DNA from: Alicyclobacillus sp. SO9
GTDB lineage: Bacteria > Bacillota > Bacilli > Alicyclobacillales > Alicyclobacillaceae
Direction of reading: 5' to 3'
Assembly: GCF_016406125.1 (NCBI RefSeq)
Contig: NZ_CP066339.1
Location: 2,232,001 to 2,296,000, forward strand
Length of the DNA stretch: 64,000 bases
Numbering within the stretch: position 1 is the stretch's first letter; each line of letters opens with the position of its first letter. A program made the position numbers and the translations under genes. Below, piece by piece: positions 27,057-35,712 of this stretch. Under the pieces are notes generated by a model that saw only the letters and a list, made by a program, of their open reading frames with translations, was not told the origin of the DNA and ran no database searches.

Positions 27057-28271
27057 ATGGCTCGAATTTTGGTTGGAGTCGGGGGCGGCATCGCCGCCTA
27101 CAAAGCTGCCTCACTTTGCAGCTTGCTGATGAAGGCTCAGCACGAAGTACAAGTGCTGATGACAGAAAACGCAACGAAATTTATCACGCCGCTAACACTG
27201 CAGTCGCTCACGCGCAAACCCGTCGTAGTGGATACATTCAACGAACCGAATCCCACTGAAATTGCACATATTGCCCTGGCGGACAAGGCTGATTTGTATG
27301 TGATTGCTCCTGCGACAGCCAATCTCATTGGGAAGCTTGCGGCTGGCATTGCTGATGACATGGTGAGTACTACTGCTCTGGCCGTCACGTCTCCACTGCT
27401 CATTGCTCCGGCTATGAACGTTCACATGTTTGAGCACCCTGCGGTTCAACAGAATTTGGCTACCCTTCGGCACAACGGAGCTCTGATTATCAATCCGGGT
27501 TCCGGTCCCTTAGCATGCGGATATACCGGCAAAGGCAGACTGGCAGAGCCTGAGGATATCCTGCAAGTGATTACCGCTGTCCTGAACCAAAAGACTGACA
27601 TGGCTGGGGTACACCTTGTGGTTACCGCTGGACCGACGATTGAAGACATCGATCCCGTTCGTTACCTCAGCAACAATTCCTCCGGAAAAATGGGTTATGC
27701 ACTGGCCGAGGCTGGAAAACAACGGGGTGCACGAGTGACGTTGATATCAGGACCTACAAATTTACCAGACGTTAGCGGCATCGAGATGATACGCGTGCGG
27801 TCCACACAGGATATGTATGATGCAGTAGACAAGGTGGTGGATACAGCCGACATTTATATCAGTGCTGCCGCACCAGTAGATTTTCGCCCTGTGGTAAGAC
27901 ATCATCAAAAGTTGAAGAAAGGTGCCGGTGTCACGCACTTGGAGTTGGAACAGACCACAGATATTCTTCTGTCTGTTGCGGGTCGTAAGCAACCGAGTCA
28001 AACATTTGTCGGCTTTGCAGCGGAAACAAGCGATGTCCTGCAGTACGGCATGGCCAAACTCGAACGTAAGAACCTGGACATGGTGGTCGTGAACGACATT
28101 CTGGCACCCGGTGCAGGCTTTGCCGGAGACACCAATGTGGTTACTATTCTCATGCGAGGACGGGAGCCAATCGCACTGCCTGTTCTCAACAAGTTTGAGG
28201 TAGCAAACAGGATTTTGGACCAAATCCAGGTAGTTCGTCACGAACAGACAGGCGGAATGGATTGTGACTAG
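27057..28271 (+). CDS. coaBC: Bifunctional phosphopantothenoylcysteine decarboxylase / synthetase
   Basis: Two steps of coenzyme A synthesis: CTP-dependent joining of cysteine to phosphopantothenate (CoaB, C-terminal half) and FMN-dependent decarboxylation (CoaC, N-terminal half). CoaC signatures are GGGIAAYKAA, PAMNVHMFEHPAV and ACGYTGKGRLAEPE (to about residue 170); CoaB has NNSSGKMGYALAEAG near 205 and the lysine-rich KLKKGAG near 283. ATG 27057 behind GCGGAGGAA. Overlaps priA by 8 bp. Confidence 0.94.
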   Translation: MARILVGVGGGIAAYKAASLCSLLMKAQHEVQVLMTENATKFITPLTLQSLTRKPVVVDTFNEPNPTEIAHIALADKADLYVIAPATANLIGKLAAGIADDMVSTTALAVTSPLLIAPAMNVHMFEHPAVQQNLATLRHNGALIINPGSGPLACGYTGKGRLAEPEDILQVITAVLNQKTDMAGVHLVVTAGPTIEDIDPVRYLSNNSSGKMGYALAEAGKQRGARVTLISGPTNLPDVSGIEMIRVRSTQDMYDAVDKVVDTADIYISAAAPVDFRPVVRHHQKLKKGAGVTHLELEQTTDILLSVAGRKQPSQTFVGFAAETSDVLQYGMAKLERKNLDMVVVNDILAPGAGFAGDTNVVTILMRGREPIALPVLNKFEVANRILDQIQVVRHEQTGGMDCD

Positions 28272-30780
28272 ATTGACGGCAGAGGTCGTTGTCGATGCAA
28301 AAACACGACAAGTGAGCGGGAGTTATACCTACCTCGTCCCCGAGAGGCTAAAAAACACCATACGGCCGGGTCATAGAGTCTACGTTTCGTTTGGCAGACA
28401 GCATTTGCAGGGATTTGTTGTGAGCGTAGAGTCAGTTGAGGAAGACATTGATCGAACCGAAGGTACTGATATAGGACCCCGAGCAGATACATATGATAGA
28501 ACTACGATACTGCGTGCGAGCGACGAAAACCCGAGCCCGTTCAAACCCGTGTTAGCCGTACTTGACAGTGAACCGCTGCTGCGACCGGAACTGCTCTCCT
28601 TGCTTCAGGACATGGCACACAGGTACGCGTGTACGCTGTTGGAAGCCATTCAAACAGCAATACCAGGGGCCTACAGAGTTCAGGCAAAGCAAGTATACAA
28701 AGGTAATCCGGATGTGAAGCCAGAGCGCCTTGAAGAGGTTCCCTTATGGGAGACGCTGTGCCGACGTCCCCTGTCATTTTCGGAAATTCTGCGGCGTTTT
28801 CAGGAGAATGCAAACATTTGGCTGGAATCGCTGATTGCTTGTGGTTCTGTGCATGAAGCGGCAGACCTCCGTGACAGGGTAGCAGCCAAAAAACAAGCCT
28901 CGCTGCATCTGACATCCGATGTGAATCAGGCGCGAGGGTTTATCGAGGAAAAGCAAAAGCAGGCCCCAAAACAGGCTCGCTTACTCGAGCAGTTGCTGCA
29001 TCAATCACCTCAGTCTGTGCATTCGCTGGGCGTTGTCCCTTCAGATGGTGCTGTGAGGGCTTTACTTCGTGCCGGATTAGTCCGTGTCTCAGAAGAAGAG
29101 GTGTACAGACGACCGCTTGATACTGGGCTCAATGAGACGGTAGATTCCCAGCGCGAACTGACAAGATTACAGACTGCCGCTGTGAAGGCAATCGAAGAGG
29201 CAGTCAGTTCTTCTGTCTACCATGAATTTGTTCTGCACGGAGTGACAGGGAGCGGGAAGACGGAGGTTTATATCCGAACCATTGCCAGTGCCGTAAATCA
29301 GGGCGGCGCCGCCGCTGTTTTGGTGCCTGAGATTGTCTTGACCCCTCAGATGGTGGGACGGTTTACCGGTCATTTTGGGAGTTTAGTGGCTGTATTGCAC
29401 TCGGGGTTGTCGCAAGGAGAGCGCCGGGACGAATGGCTCAGAATTCGTCGGGGTCAGGCAAGGGTTGTCATCGGAGCGAGATCGGCTGTGTTTGCGCCTG
29501 TGGAGAATTTGAAGCTGATTATTGTTGACGAGGAGCATGAGGCATCCTACAAGCAGGAGGAAACACCTTATTATGATGCTCGGGAAATCGCTTCGATGCG
29601 GGCAAAGAGGGAGCAGGCTGTGGTTGTGTTTGGCTCAGCAACACCGTCACTTGAGACGATGTACAAGGCAGAACAGGGTCAGGCCAGAATCCTGACACTC
29701 CCCTCGAGAATTAATGATCAGCCGCTGCCGCCGGTGGAGGTTGTGGATATGCGCGAAGAACTTCGCAGCGGCAATCGTTCGATTTTCAGCAACTCGTTGC
29801 AGGAAGGTGTCGAACAAGCTGTACGTCACGGTCAGCAAGCGGTTCTGTTTCTGAACCGGCGCGGGTTTGCTTCGTTTGTTTTATGCCGGGAATGCGGCGA
29901 AGTCATGCAGTGCCCGCGCTGCGATATATCACTGACCTTACACGGACGACCGGGACAACATTATCTAGAGTGCCATTACTGCCAGTTTCACACACCGATG
30001 TCGTCGGTGTGTCCTCACTGCGGTGAATCTGCTTTACGTCCGTTTGGAATTGGAACACAGCAAGTCGAACAGCATTTGAACGATTTATGGCCGGATTTTC
30101 GTGTGCTCCGCATGGATGTGGATACGACTCGCAAGAAGGGTGCCCATAAGCGGGCTGTCGAGCAGTTTTATGAAGGAGGGGCGGATATCCTGCTCGGAAC
30201 GCAGATGATTGCGAAGGGTCTTGACTTTCCGAACGTGACCTTCGTCGGTGTCATTGCTGCGGACACTCTCCTAGCAATCCCGGACTACAGGGCTTCAGAG
30301 CGCACGTTCAGCTTGTTGACACAAGTGGCCGGCCGGGCCGGAAGAGCAGACTTGCCGGGACGCATTGTGGTTCAAACCTATCGACCCTCTCACTACGCCA
30401 TCACGGCAGCTGCACGTCATGACTACCGCGAGTTTTATGAGCTGGAACGTCAACTGCGAGAGAATTTCTGGTATCCTCCTTTTTGCGAAATGACGGTGTT
30501 CAAAGCTGTTCACAATGAAGAGAACATAGCGAAAGGTGCGGCGAGGCGGTTCGAGCGTGAACTGAAAAGACGTCTGCAGGACGAGACTGTAACTGTGCTG
30601 CCGGCTGCTCCGGAGCGAATTGCGCGCATTGAAGATAAATTCCGGTTTCAAGTTGTGGTAAAGTATTCACAGTGGCACCGCGTTGCGCAGGGTATCACAG
30701 CGGCTTATCGCGTTGTGGACGAGAAAATGAGAAAACTCAAGGGCATTTGTGTCCTTGATGTCAACGCGGGTAGAATTTAA
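28264..30780 (+). CDS. priA: Primosomal protein N' (replication restart helicase PriA)
   Basis: 3'-to-5' DNA helicase that reloads the replisome at stalled forks. N-terminal DNA-binding region (1-270), Walker A GVTGSGKTEVY near 330, DEEHEASYKQEETP near 425, eight zinc-binding cysteines in four CxxC pairs (CREC, CPRC, CHYC, CPHC; about 543-587) and TQMIAKGLDFPNVTFVG near 645. Length 838, GTG start 28264 overlapping coaBC. All helicase motifs appear intact. Confidence 0.94.
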   Translation: MTRLTAEVVVDAKTRQVSGSYTYLVPERLKNTIRPGHRVYVSFGRQHLQGFVVSVESVEEDIDRTEGTDIGPRADTYDRTTILRASDENPSPFKPVLAVLDSEPLLRPELLSLLQDMAHRYACTLLEAIQTAIPGAYRVQAKQVYKGNPDVKPERLEEVPLWETLCRRPLSFSEILRRFQENANIWLESLIACGSVHEAADLRDRVAAKKQASLHLTSDVNQARGFIEEKQKQAPKQARLLEQLLHQSPQSVHSLGVVPSDGAVRALLRAGLVRVSEEEVYRRPLDTGLNETVDSQRELTRLQTAAVKAIEEAVSSSVYHEFVLHGVTGSGKTEVYIRTIASAVNQGGAAAVLVPEIVLTPQMVGRFTGHFGSLVAVLHSGLSQGERRDEWLRIRRGQARVVIGARSAVFAPVENLKLIIVDEEHEASYKQEETPYYDAREIASMRAKREQAVVVFGSATPSLETMYKAEQGQARILTLPSRINDQPLPPVEVVDMREELRSGNRSIFSNSLQEGVEQAVRHGQQAVLFLNRRGFASFVLCRECGEVMQCPRCDISLTLHGRPGQHYLECHYCQFHTPMSSVCPHCGESALRPFGIGTQQVEQHLNDLWPDFRVLRMDVDTTRKKGAHKRAVEQFYEGGADILLGTQMIAKGLDFPNVTFVGVIAADTLLAIPDYRASERTFSLLTQVAGRAGRADLPGRIVVQTYRPSHYAITAAARHDYREFYELERQLRENFWYPPFCEMTVFKAVHNEENIAKGAARRFERELKRRLQDETVTVLPAAPERIARIEDKFRFQVVVKYSQWHRVAQGITAAYRVVDEKMRKLKGICVLDVNAGRI

Positions 30781-30825
30781 TCCATACACTTATTTGGAGA
30801 GGTATATAGAAAAGGAGTTATCCAA

Positions 30826-31311
30826 ATGGCAATTCGAATTATCCGTACGGGCAATGATCCAGTGTTAAGGGACAAAGCAAAACCTGTCCCGAAAATTAAC
30901 AAAGCAATTGAAAAGCTGTTGGACGATATGGCACAGACCATGTATGATGCTGACGGAATTGGTCTGGCTGCAAACCAAATTGGAATTGCGAAACAGATTG
31001 TCGTAGCAGATGTGGGAGATGGGTTGTTCGAACTCATTAACCCTGAAATTATAGAACGCTCTGAGGAGACCGACGCAGCCCATGAGGCTTGCCTGTCTCT
31101 TCCGGGGTTGCGGGGAGTTGTTACTCGGCCAAGCAGAATTCGTTTCCGTTATACAGACCGCAACGGAAACGAGAAAGAACTGGAAGCTGGAGAGTTGTTT
31201 GCTCGCTGCATCCAACACGAGATTGATCACCTTCATGGGATTCTCTTCACAGACTATCTGAAACCAAATGAAGTGGAACGCGTTCAAGAGAAGGAGTCTC
31301 AAGGACGATGA
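30826..31311 (+). CDS. def: Peptide deformylase
   Basis: Removes the formyl group from nascent N-terminal methionine. Metal site is H131-E132 to H135 (QHEIDH) plus C89; GIGLAANQIG near 47 is the first motif. Motif 2 reads EACLSLPG where EGCLSVPG is more usual, an Ala-for-Gly change before the metal-binding Cys. ATG 30826 behind AAAAGGAG. Overlaps fmt by 4 bp (ATGA). Confidence 0.94.
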   Translation: MAIRIIRTGNDPVLRDKAKPVPKINKAIEKLLDDMAQTMYDADGIGLAANQIGIAKQIVVADVGDGLFELINPEIIERSEETDAAHEACLSLPGLRGVVTRPSRIRFRYTDRNGNEKELEAGELFARCIQHEIDHLHGILFTDYLKPNEVERVQEKESQGR

Positions 31312-32297
31312 AGCAAGCTCCACGCGTAGTGTTTATGGGAACACCGGATTTTTCGGTACCAATTTTGCGCTCCTTGGCTGAGCATTCCTATGACATCAGA
31401 GCTGTTATTACACAACCTGACAAGCCGGTGGGACGCAAACGGACTTTGACACCGCCGCCGGTCAAGTCTGAAGCGCAGCGCCTTGGCTTGACTGTGCTGC
31501 AGCCAAAAAAGGTACGAGATGAGGCGTCCTTAGACGCGATTGCAAAGTTGGATCCGGATGTGATTGTGACCGCCGCCTATGGACAGATACTTCCGCAAAA
31601 GCTCCTGGAGATTCCGAAAGCAGGCTGTATCAATGTGCACGCTTCTCTGTTACCGAGGTGGCGGGGGGCTGCACCGATTCACCGGGCCCTGCAAAACGGA
31701 GACAGGAAAACCGGGATTACACTCATGGAAATGGTACTTGAATTGGATGCCGGCCCGATTCTTAGCACGCGTGAGCTGTCTATTACCGCAGAAGACAATG
31801 TGGGGACACTACATGACAAACTTGCCCATTTAGGCGCAGAACTGCTCATTGCTACCTTGCCTGAGTATGTGGCTGGCCATATTACACCGCAGCCTCAGCC
31901 CACAGACGGCATTACGTATGCGAACCGGATTTTGTCAGACGACGAGGAAGTCGACTTCACGAACTCATCCGAAGCAGTCCACAACCACGTGAGAGCATTG
32001 TCGCCATGGCCTGGGGCACGTACGAGCTGGAACGGAGTGCGGCTGAAACTATGGCAAACAAGACAGATGTCCGCAGATTCGTTTACCGGTACAAATCACA
32101 TCGGCGAGGGTATTGTTCCAGAATCTCTTACCCCGGGTACAGTCTTTGCCAGTGCTCAAGGCAGCGTGCTTGTACAATGCCGAGACAAACCTGTGCAACT
32201 GGTTCAAGTGCAGCCTGCAGGTAAGAAGGCAATGGCTGCTGAGGACTGGTTCAGAGGGATTCAGACGGATAGGACCATGCTGGGTGAAAACGGATGA
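31308..32297 (+). CDS. fmt: Methionyl-tRNA formyltransferase
   Basis: Formylates initiator Met-tRNA using 10-formyltetrahydrofolate. FMGTPDFSVPILRSL at the N-terminus, catalytic block INVHASLLPRWRGAAPIHRAL near 107 and LDAGPIL near 145; C-terminal tRNA-binding domain from about 208. Coupled to def upstream and rsmB downstream by 4-bp overlaps. Confidence 0.95.
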   Translation: MKQAPRVVFMGTPDFSVPILRSLAEHSYDIRAVITQPDKPVGRKRTLTPPPVKSEAQRLGLTVLQPKKVRDEASLDAIAKLDPDVIVTAAYGQILPQKLLEIPKAGCINVHASLLPRWRGAAPIHRALQNGDRKTGITLMEMVLELDAGPILSTRELSITAEDNVGTLHDKLAHLGAELLIATLPEYVAGHITPQPQPTDGITYANRILSDDEEVDFTNSSEAVHNHVRALSPWPGARTSWNGVRLKLWQTRQMSADSFTGTNHIGEGIVPESLTPGTVFASAQGSVLVQCRDKPVQLVQVQPAGKKAMAAEDWFRGIQTDRTMLGENG

Positions 32298-33682
32298 AGA
32301 TAACAACACGGCGGTGTGCCTACAGTGTTTTGTACGAAGTTGCAGTGAAAGACGCCTATGTCAATCTGGCCTTGCAACAAGCTTTGCGCACATCGGCTCT
32401 TGATGAACGAGATAAGGCTTTGTGTTCTGAAATTGTCTACGGCACTGTAAAACGTCAGCGTACCCTGGATGTTCTCATTGGGCAGGTCTGTAATCGGGCT
32501 GTCACTGACTTGGAAGCAAGTGTTTTGACTATATTGAGAATGTCAGTGTACCAATTGGCATTTTTGGACAAGGTGCCTGTATATGCAGTGTTAAATGAAG
32601 CGGTGGAATTAGCGAAACAAGAACAACGCCGTGCCGCAGGCTTCGTGAATGGTGTACTTCGTTCTTATGTTCGGGATAAACGATCATGGCGTGAACGTGT
32701 TGATACGGCTGCAATCAGGGATGAAGCAACGAGAATTGGAGTCGAGCTGTCCTACCCCACGTGGTTGGTCAAGCGTTTATTCGCAGCATACGGAAAAAAG
32801 CGCGCACTCAGTATATTACAGCATTCGAACCAAAAGTCTCATTTATCTGTGCGTGTTAATACACGAGTGACTACGGTTGAGAAAGTGCTCGACGACATAA
32901 ACAACAGGGATGGTTTAGCAGAAGCGGTCGCGTCAGAGGTGTCTCCCGTTGGGCTCAGATTGATGCGGGGTTTGGATGTGGAACGGTGGTCGCTGTACCA
33001 GGAAGGAAAGGTGTCTGTGCAAGACGAAGCAGCCATGTTAATTGCACCGTTGCTACAACCCTCTCCTGGTCAAAGAGTGCTCGATATGTGCGCTGCGCCT
33101 GGAAGCAAGACGGCACATATTGCGGAACTGATGGACGACGACGGTGCTGTTACAGCCGCGGACATCCATCCTCATAAAGTGAAACTCATTGCTGGCACGG
33201 CAACGAGGCTGCACCTCGAAAGTATTCAGACAATGGCAATGGATGCTAGACTGTTACCTCAGTTTCCTCATTACCAGGCCATGTTCGACAGTGTGTTGCT
33301 TGATGCTCCCTGCAGTGGTCTGGGTGTCCTCCGACACCGACCGGACATTCGCTGGCGCCGCAAGGAGTCGGATATCGCTGAACTGGCAAAACTCCAGGTG
33401 CAATTGCTGGAGGCCGCAGTGGAAGTTGTCAAGCCTGGCGGCGTCATTGTCTACGCTACTTGCACTTTACTGCCTGAGGAAAACCAGCAAGTCGTTGCGG
33501 ATGTACTGGCAAGACACAGTGAAGTAACTGAGGACTCGGTCATCCCGGATCTTCCGAAGGAACTGCGTGATGCGTTTGCCGAAGTACAAAATGGCCCCGG
33601 TTTCATTTTGACCCCGGATGTATACGGTACTGATGGTTTTTTTATGTGTCGGATTCGGAAAAATCGGGATGATCGTGCATAA
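32294..33682 (+). CDS. rsmB: 16S rRNA (cytosine-967-C5)-methyltransferase RsmB
   Basis: N-terminal NusB-like RNA-binding domain (1-150) fused to an SAM-dependent methyltransferase. SAM motif DMCAAPGSKTAHIAELM near 258; the two conserved cysteines of RNA m5C enzymes are in LLDAPCSGLGVL and VYATCTLLPEEN. Length 462 is typical. Overlaps fmt by 4 bp. Confidence 0.94.
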   Translation: MKITTRRCAYSVLYEVAVKDAYVNLALQQALRTSALDERDKALCSEIVYGTVKRQRTLDVLIGQVCNRAVTDLEASVLTILRMSVYQLAFLDKVPVYAVLNEAVELAKQEQRRAAGFVNGVLRSYVRDKRSWRERVDTAAIRDEATRIGVELSYPTWLVKRLFAAYGKKRALSILQHSNQKSHLSVRVNTRVTTVEKVLDDINNRDGLAEAVASEVSPVGLRLMRGLDVERWSLYQEGKVSVQDEAAMLIAPLLQPSPGQRVLDMCAAPGSKTAHIAELMDDDGAVTAADIHPHKVKLIAGTATRLHLESIQTMAMDARLLPQFPHYQAMFDSVLLDAPCSGLGVLRHRPDIRWRRKESDIAELAKLQVQLLEAAVEVVKPGGVIVYATCTLLPEENQQVVADVLARHSEVTEDSVIPDLPKELRDAFAEVQNGPGFILTPDVYGTDGFFMCRIRKNRDDRA

Positions 33683-33757
33683 TACATGGATGCAATCCGC
33701 TTGTGTAACAGATTTTTTGAAGAAGAGAAACTAGGGCAATTTAAGGAGAAATTAAAA

Positions 33758-34807
33758 GTGAAACACTTATATGGTTTGCGACGCGAGGAATTGGCTGATT
33801 GGCTCAAGACAGAACTGAATGAGCCGTCTTACCGAGCGACACAACTGTTTGAATGGATGTATCAAAAAAGAGTAACGAAGTTTAAGGACATGACGAACTT
33901 GCCAAAGCATCTTCGCACCAAGTTGGAAGAATCCGCTGTTCTCGATACATCTGCTGAACGACTGCGCCAGACGTCGAAAGATGGTACCGTGAAGTTTCTT
34001 TTGGGCTGGTCAGATGCAGTGACTGCTGAAACGGTGCTGATGCGTCACGATTACGGGAACAGCGTATGTGTGTCGTCTCAGATTGGCTGCAAGATGGGGT
34101 GCAACTTTTGTGCTTCAACTCTTGGCGGTATGATTCGCCAGGTATCTGCAGGAGAAATGGTTGAGCAGTTGCTGCACAGTCAAAAACTGCTGGACCGGGA
34201 AGGGGGAAGAGTCTCCTCAATCGTCATGATGGGCTCTGGCGAGCCCATGGACAATCTAGACGAAGTCTTCCGGTTCATGGACATTGTGCACGATGAAAAG
34301 GGATTAAACATTGGCTTTCGGCATATCACGATTTCCACCGTCGGTATCGTTCCCGGCATAAAGCGGTTGGCTGACGACGGGCGTCCTGTTACACTTGCTG
34401 TTTCATTGCATGCAGTGACGGATGAGAAGCGGTCATCCATGATGCCAGTCAACAAAGCGTACCCTATTGCGAAACTGTTGGATGCCTGTCATTATTACGT
34501 AGAACACACAGGAAAGCGAATCAGCTTTGAGTATGCCCTGATTGGCGGAGAAAACGACAGTTTGCAAGATGCTCGCAATCTAGCGAATCTCCTTAAGGAG
34601 ATTCCAAACCATATCAATCTCATTCCAGTTAACTATGTTCCGGAACGGGATTATACAAGAACTCCTGAAGAGCAAGTTGAGGCGTTCGTCAAGGAACTGC
34701 AGCGTCTCGGGATGAATGCTACGGTGCGAAGAGAAAAAGGGCACGATATCTCTGCGGCCTGCGGGCAGTTGAGAGCGGAACATGAAAAACAAGGAGTTGA
34801 AAACTAA
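33758..34807 (+). CDS. rlmN: Dual-specificity 23S rRNA / tRNA (adenine C2)-methyltransferase RlmN
   Basis: Radical SAM enzyme that methylates A2503 of 23S rRNA and A37 of some tRNAs. Cluster cysteines C111, C115, C118 are in GCKMGCNFCAST; MGSGEPMDNLDEV and the C-terminal GHDISAACGQL (resolving Cys) are present. GTG 33758 follows AAGGAG at 9 bases and gives MKHLYGLRREEL; the frame opens earlier at 33686 but those residues look unlike the family. Confidence 0.94.
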   Translation: MKHLYGLRREELADWLKTELNEPSYRATQLFEWMYQKRVTKFKDMTNLPKHLRTKLEESAVLDTSAERLRQTSKDGTVKFLLGWSDAVTAETVLMRHDYGNSVCVSSQIGCKMGCNFCASTLGGMIRQVSAGEMVEQLLHSQKLLDREGGRVSSIVMMGSGEPMDNLDEVFRFMDIVHDEKGLNIGFRHITISTVGIVPGIKRLADDGRPVTLAVSLHAVTDEKRSSMMPVNKAYPIAKLLDACHYYVEHTGKRISFEYALIGGENDSLQDARNLANLLKEIPNHINLIPVNYVPERDYTRTPEEQVEAFVKELQRLGMNATVRREKGHDISAACGQLRAEHEKQGVEN

Positions 34808-34938
34808 ACTGGCCAAAAGAAGCCAAACTGAACAATATACGGCCATTGTCTCACAAAGTATCGTATATTGGAAATTGGAACGTTGAACACGAAGCAGTCG
34901 GGCACACAACGGCCCGCAAAGGTAGTGGAGGTGGCTTT

Positions 34939-35712
34939 ATGCTGTATGCGGCACAATCCCACGTGGGACTTGTTAGACAGACGAATCAAGACGTATTCGA
35001 GCTCAGTGACATCCCGGCAACACATCAATATATGATTGTCGCAGATGGTATGGGAGGCGCCTCTGCTGGTGATGTGGCAAGTCGAATGGCCGTCGACACG
35101 GTTGCAACAGGCTTGAAACAAGCCTTGCAAGACCATCGTACAGAGGACATTCCTGAGGTGTTGCGAGAAGCCGTTCTGGAGGCGAATCGAAAAGTCTGGG
35201 AGTCGTCACAAACTCATGAAGAGTACTTTGGCATGGGGACAACTATGGTCGCAGCGATGTTTGATGGCAACGAGGTCGTTTTTGCCCACGTTGGAGACAG
35301 CAGGGGATACATTTTAATGGCAGGCAGTTTGCAGCAAGTGACCAGTGACCACTCCCTTGTGGCTGAACTGGTCCGCAGAGGTCAGTTGACCCCGGACGAA
35401 GCTGTGCATCATCCTCAGCGGAACATTGTTACTCGGTCCTTGGGTACTGATAGTCAGTCCATTGTCGACATTGATGTTTTGAAGTGGAAAGAAGGAGACG
35501 TAGTCCTGTTGTGTTCAGACGGATTGACCAATTTGGTTGGAAAAGAGGAACTTGAACACACCTTGTTTCCACTGCAGATTGCAACAACGAATGTTGAGGT
35601 CGAAAACGTGGTGCAAAAGCTGCTGCAGATGGCACTCCATCGGGGTGCACCGGACAATGTCACAATTGCGATTGCAGTACATAATGGCAGCATGAGGAGT
35701 GAAGACGCATGA
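34939..35712 (+). CDS. stp: PP2C-type Ser/Thr protein phosphatase (Stp/PrpC)
   Basis: Manganese-dependent phosphatase that reverses PrkC signalling. PP2C motifs: VRQTNQD, VADGMGG, AHVGDSRGY and LCSDGLTN, with the final DNVT. ATG 34939 follows GGAGGTGG; an in-frame ATG at 34846 would add 31 non-family residues. Product 257 residues. Stop overlaps the prkC start by 4 bp, the usual phosphatase-kinase pair. Confidence 0.94.
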   Translation: MLYAAQSHVGLVRQTNQDVFELSDIPATHQYMIVADGMGGASAGDVASRMAVDTVATGLKQALQDHRTEDIPEVLREAVLEANRKVWESSQTHEEYFGMGTTMVAAMFDGNEVVFAHVGDSRGYILMAGSLQQVTSDHSLVAELVRRGQLTPDEAVHHPQRNIVTRSLGTDSQSIVDIDVLKWKEGDVVLLCSDGLTNLVGKEELEHTLFPLQIATTNVEVENVVQKLLQMALHRGAPDNVTIAIAVHNGSMRSEDA

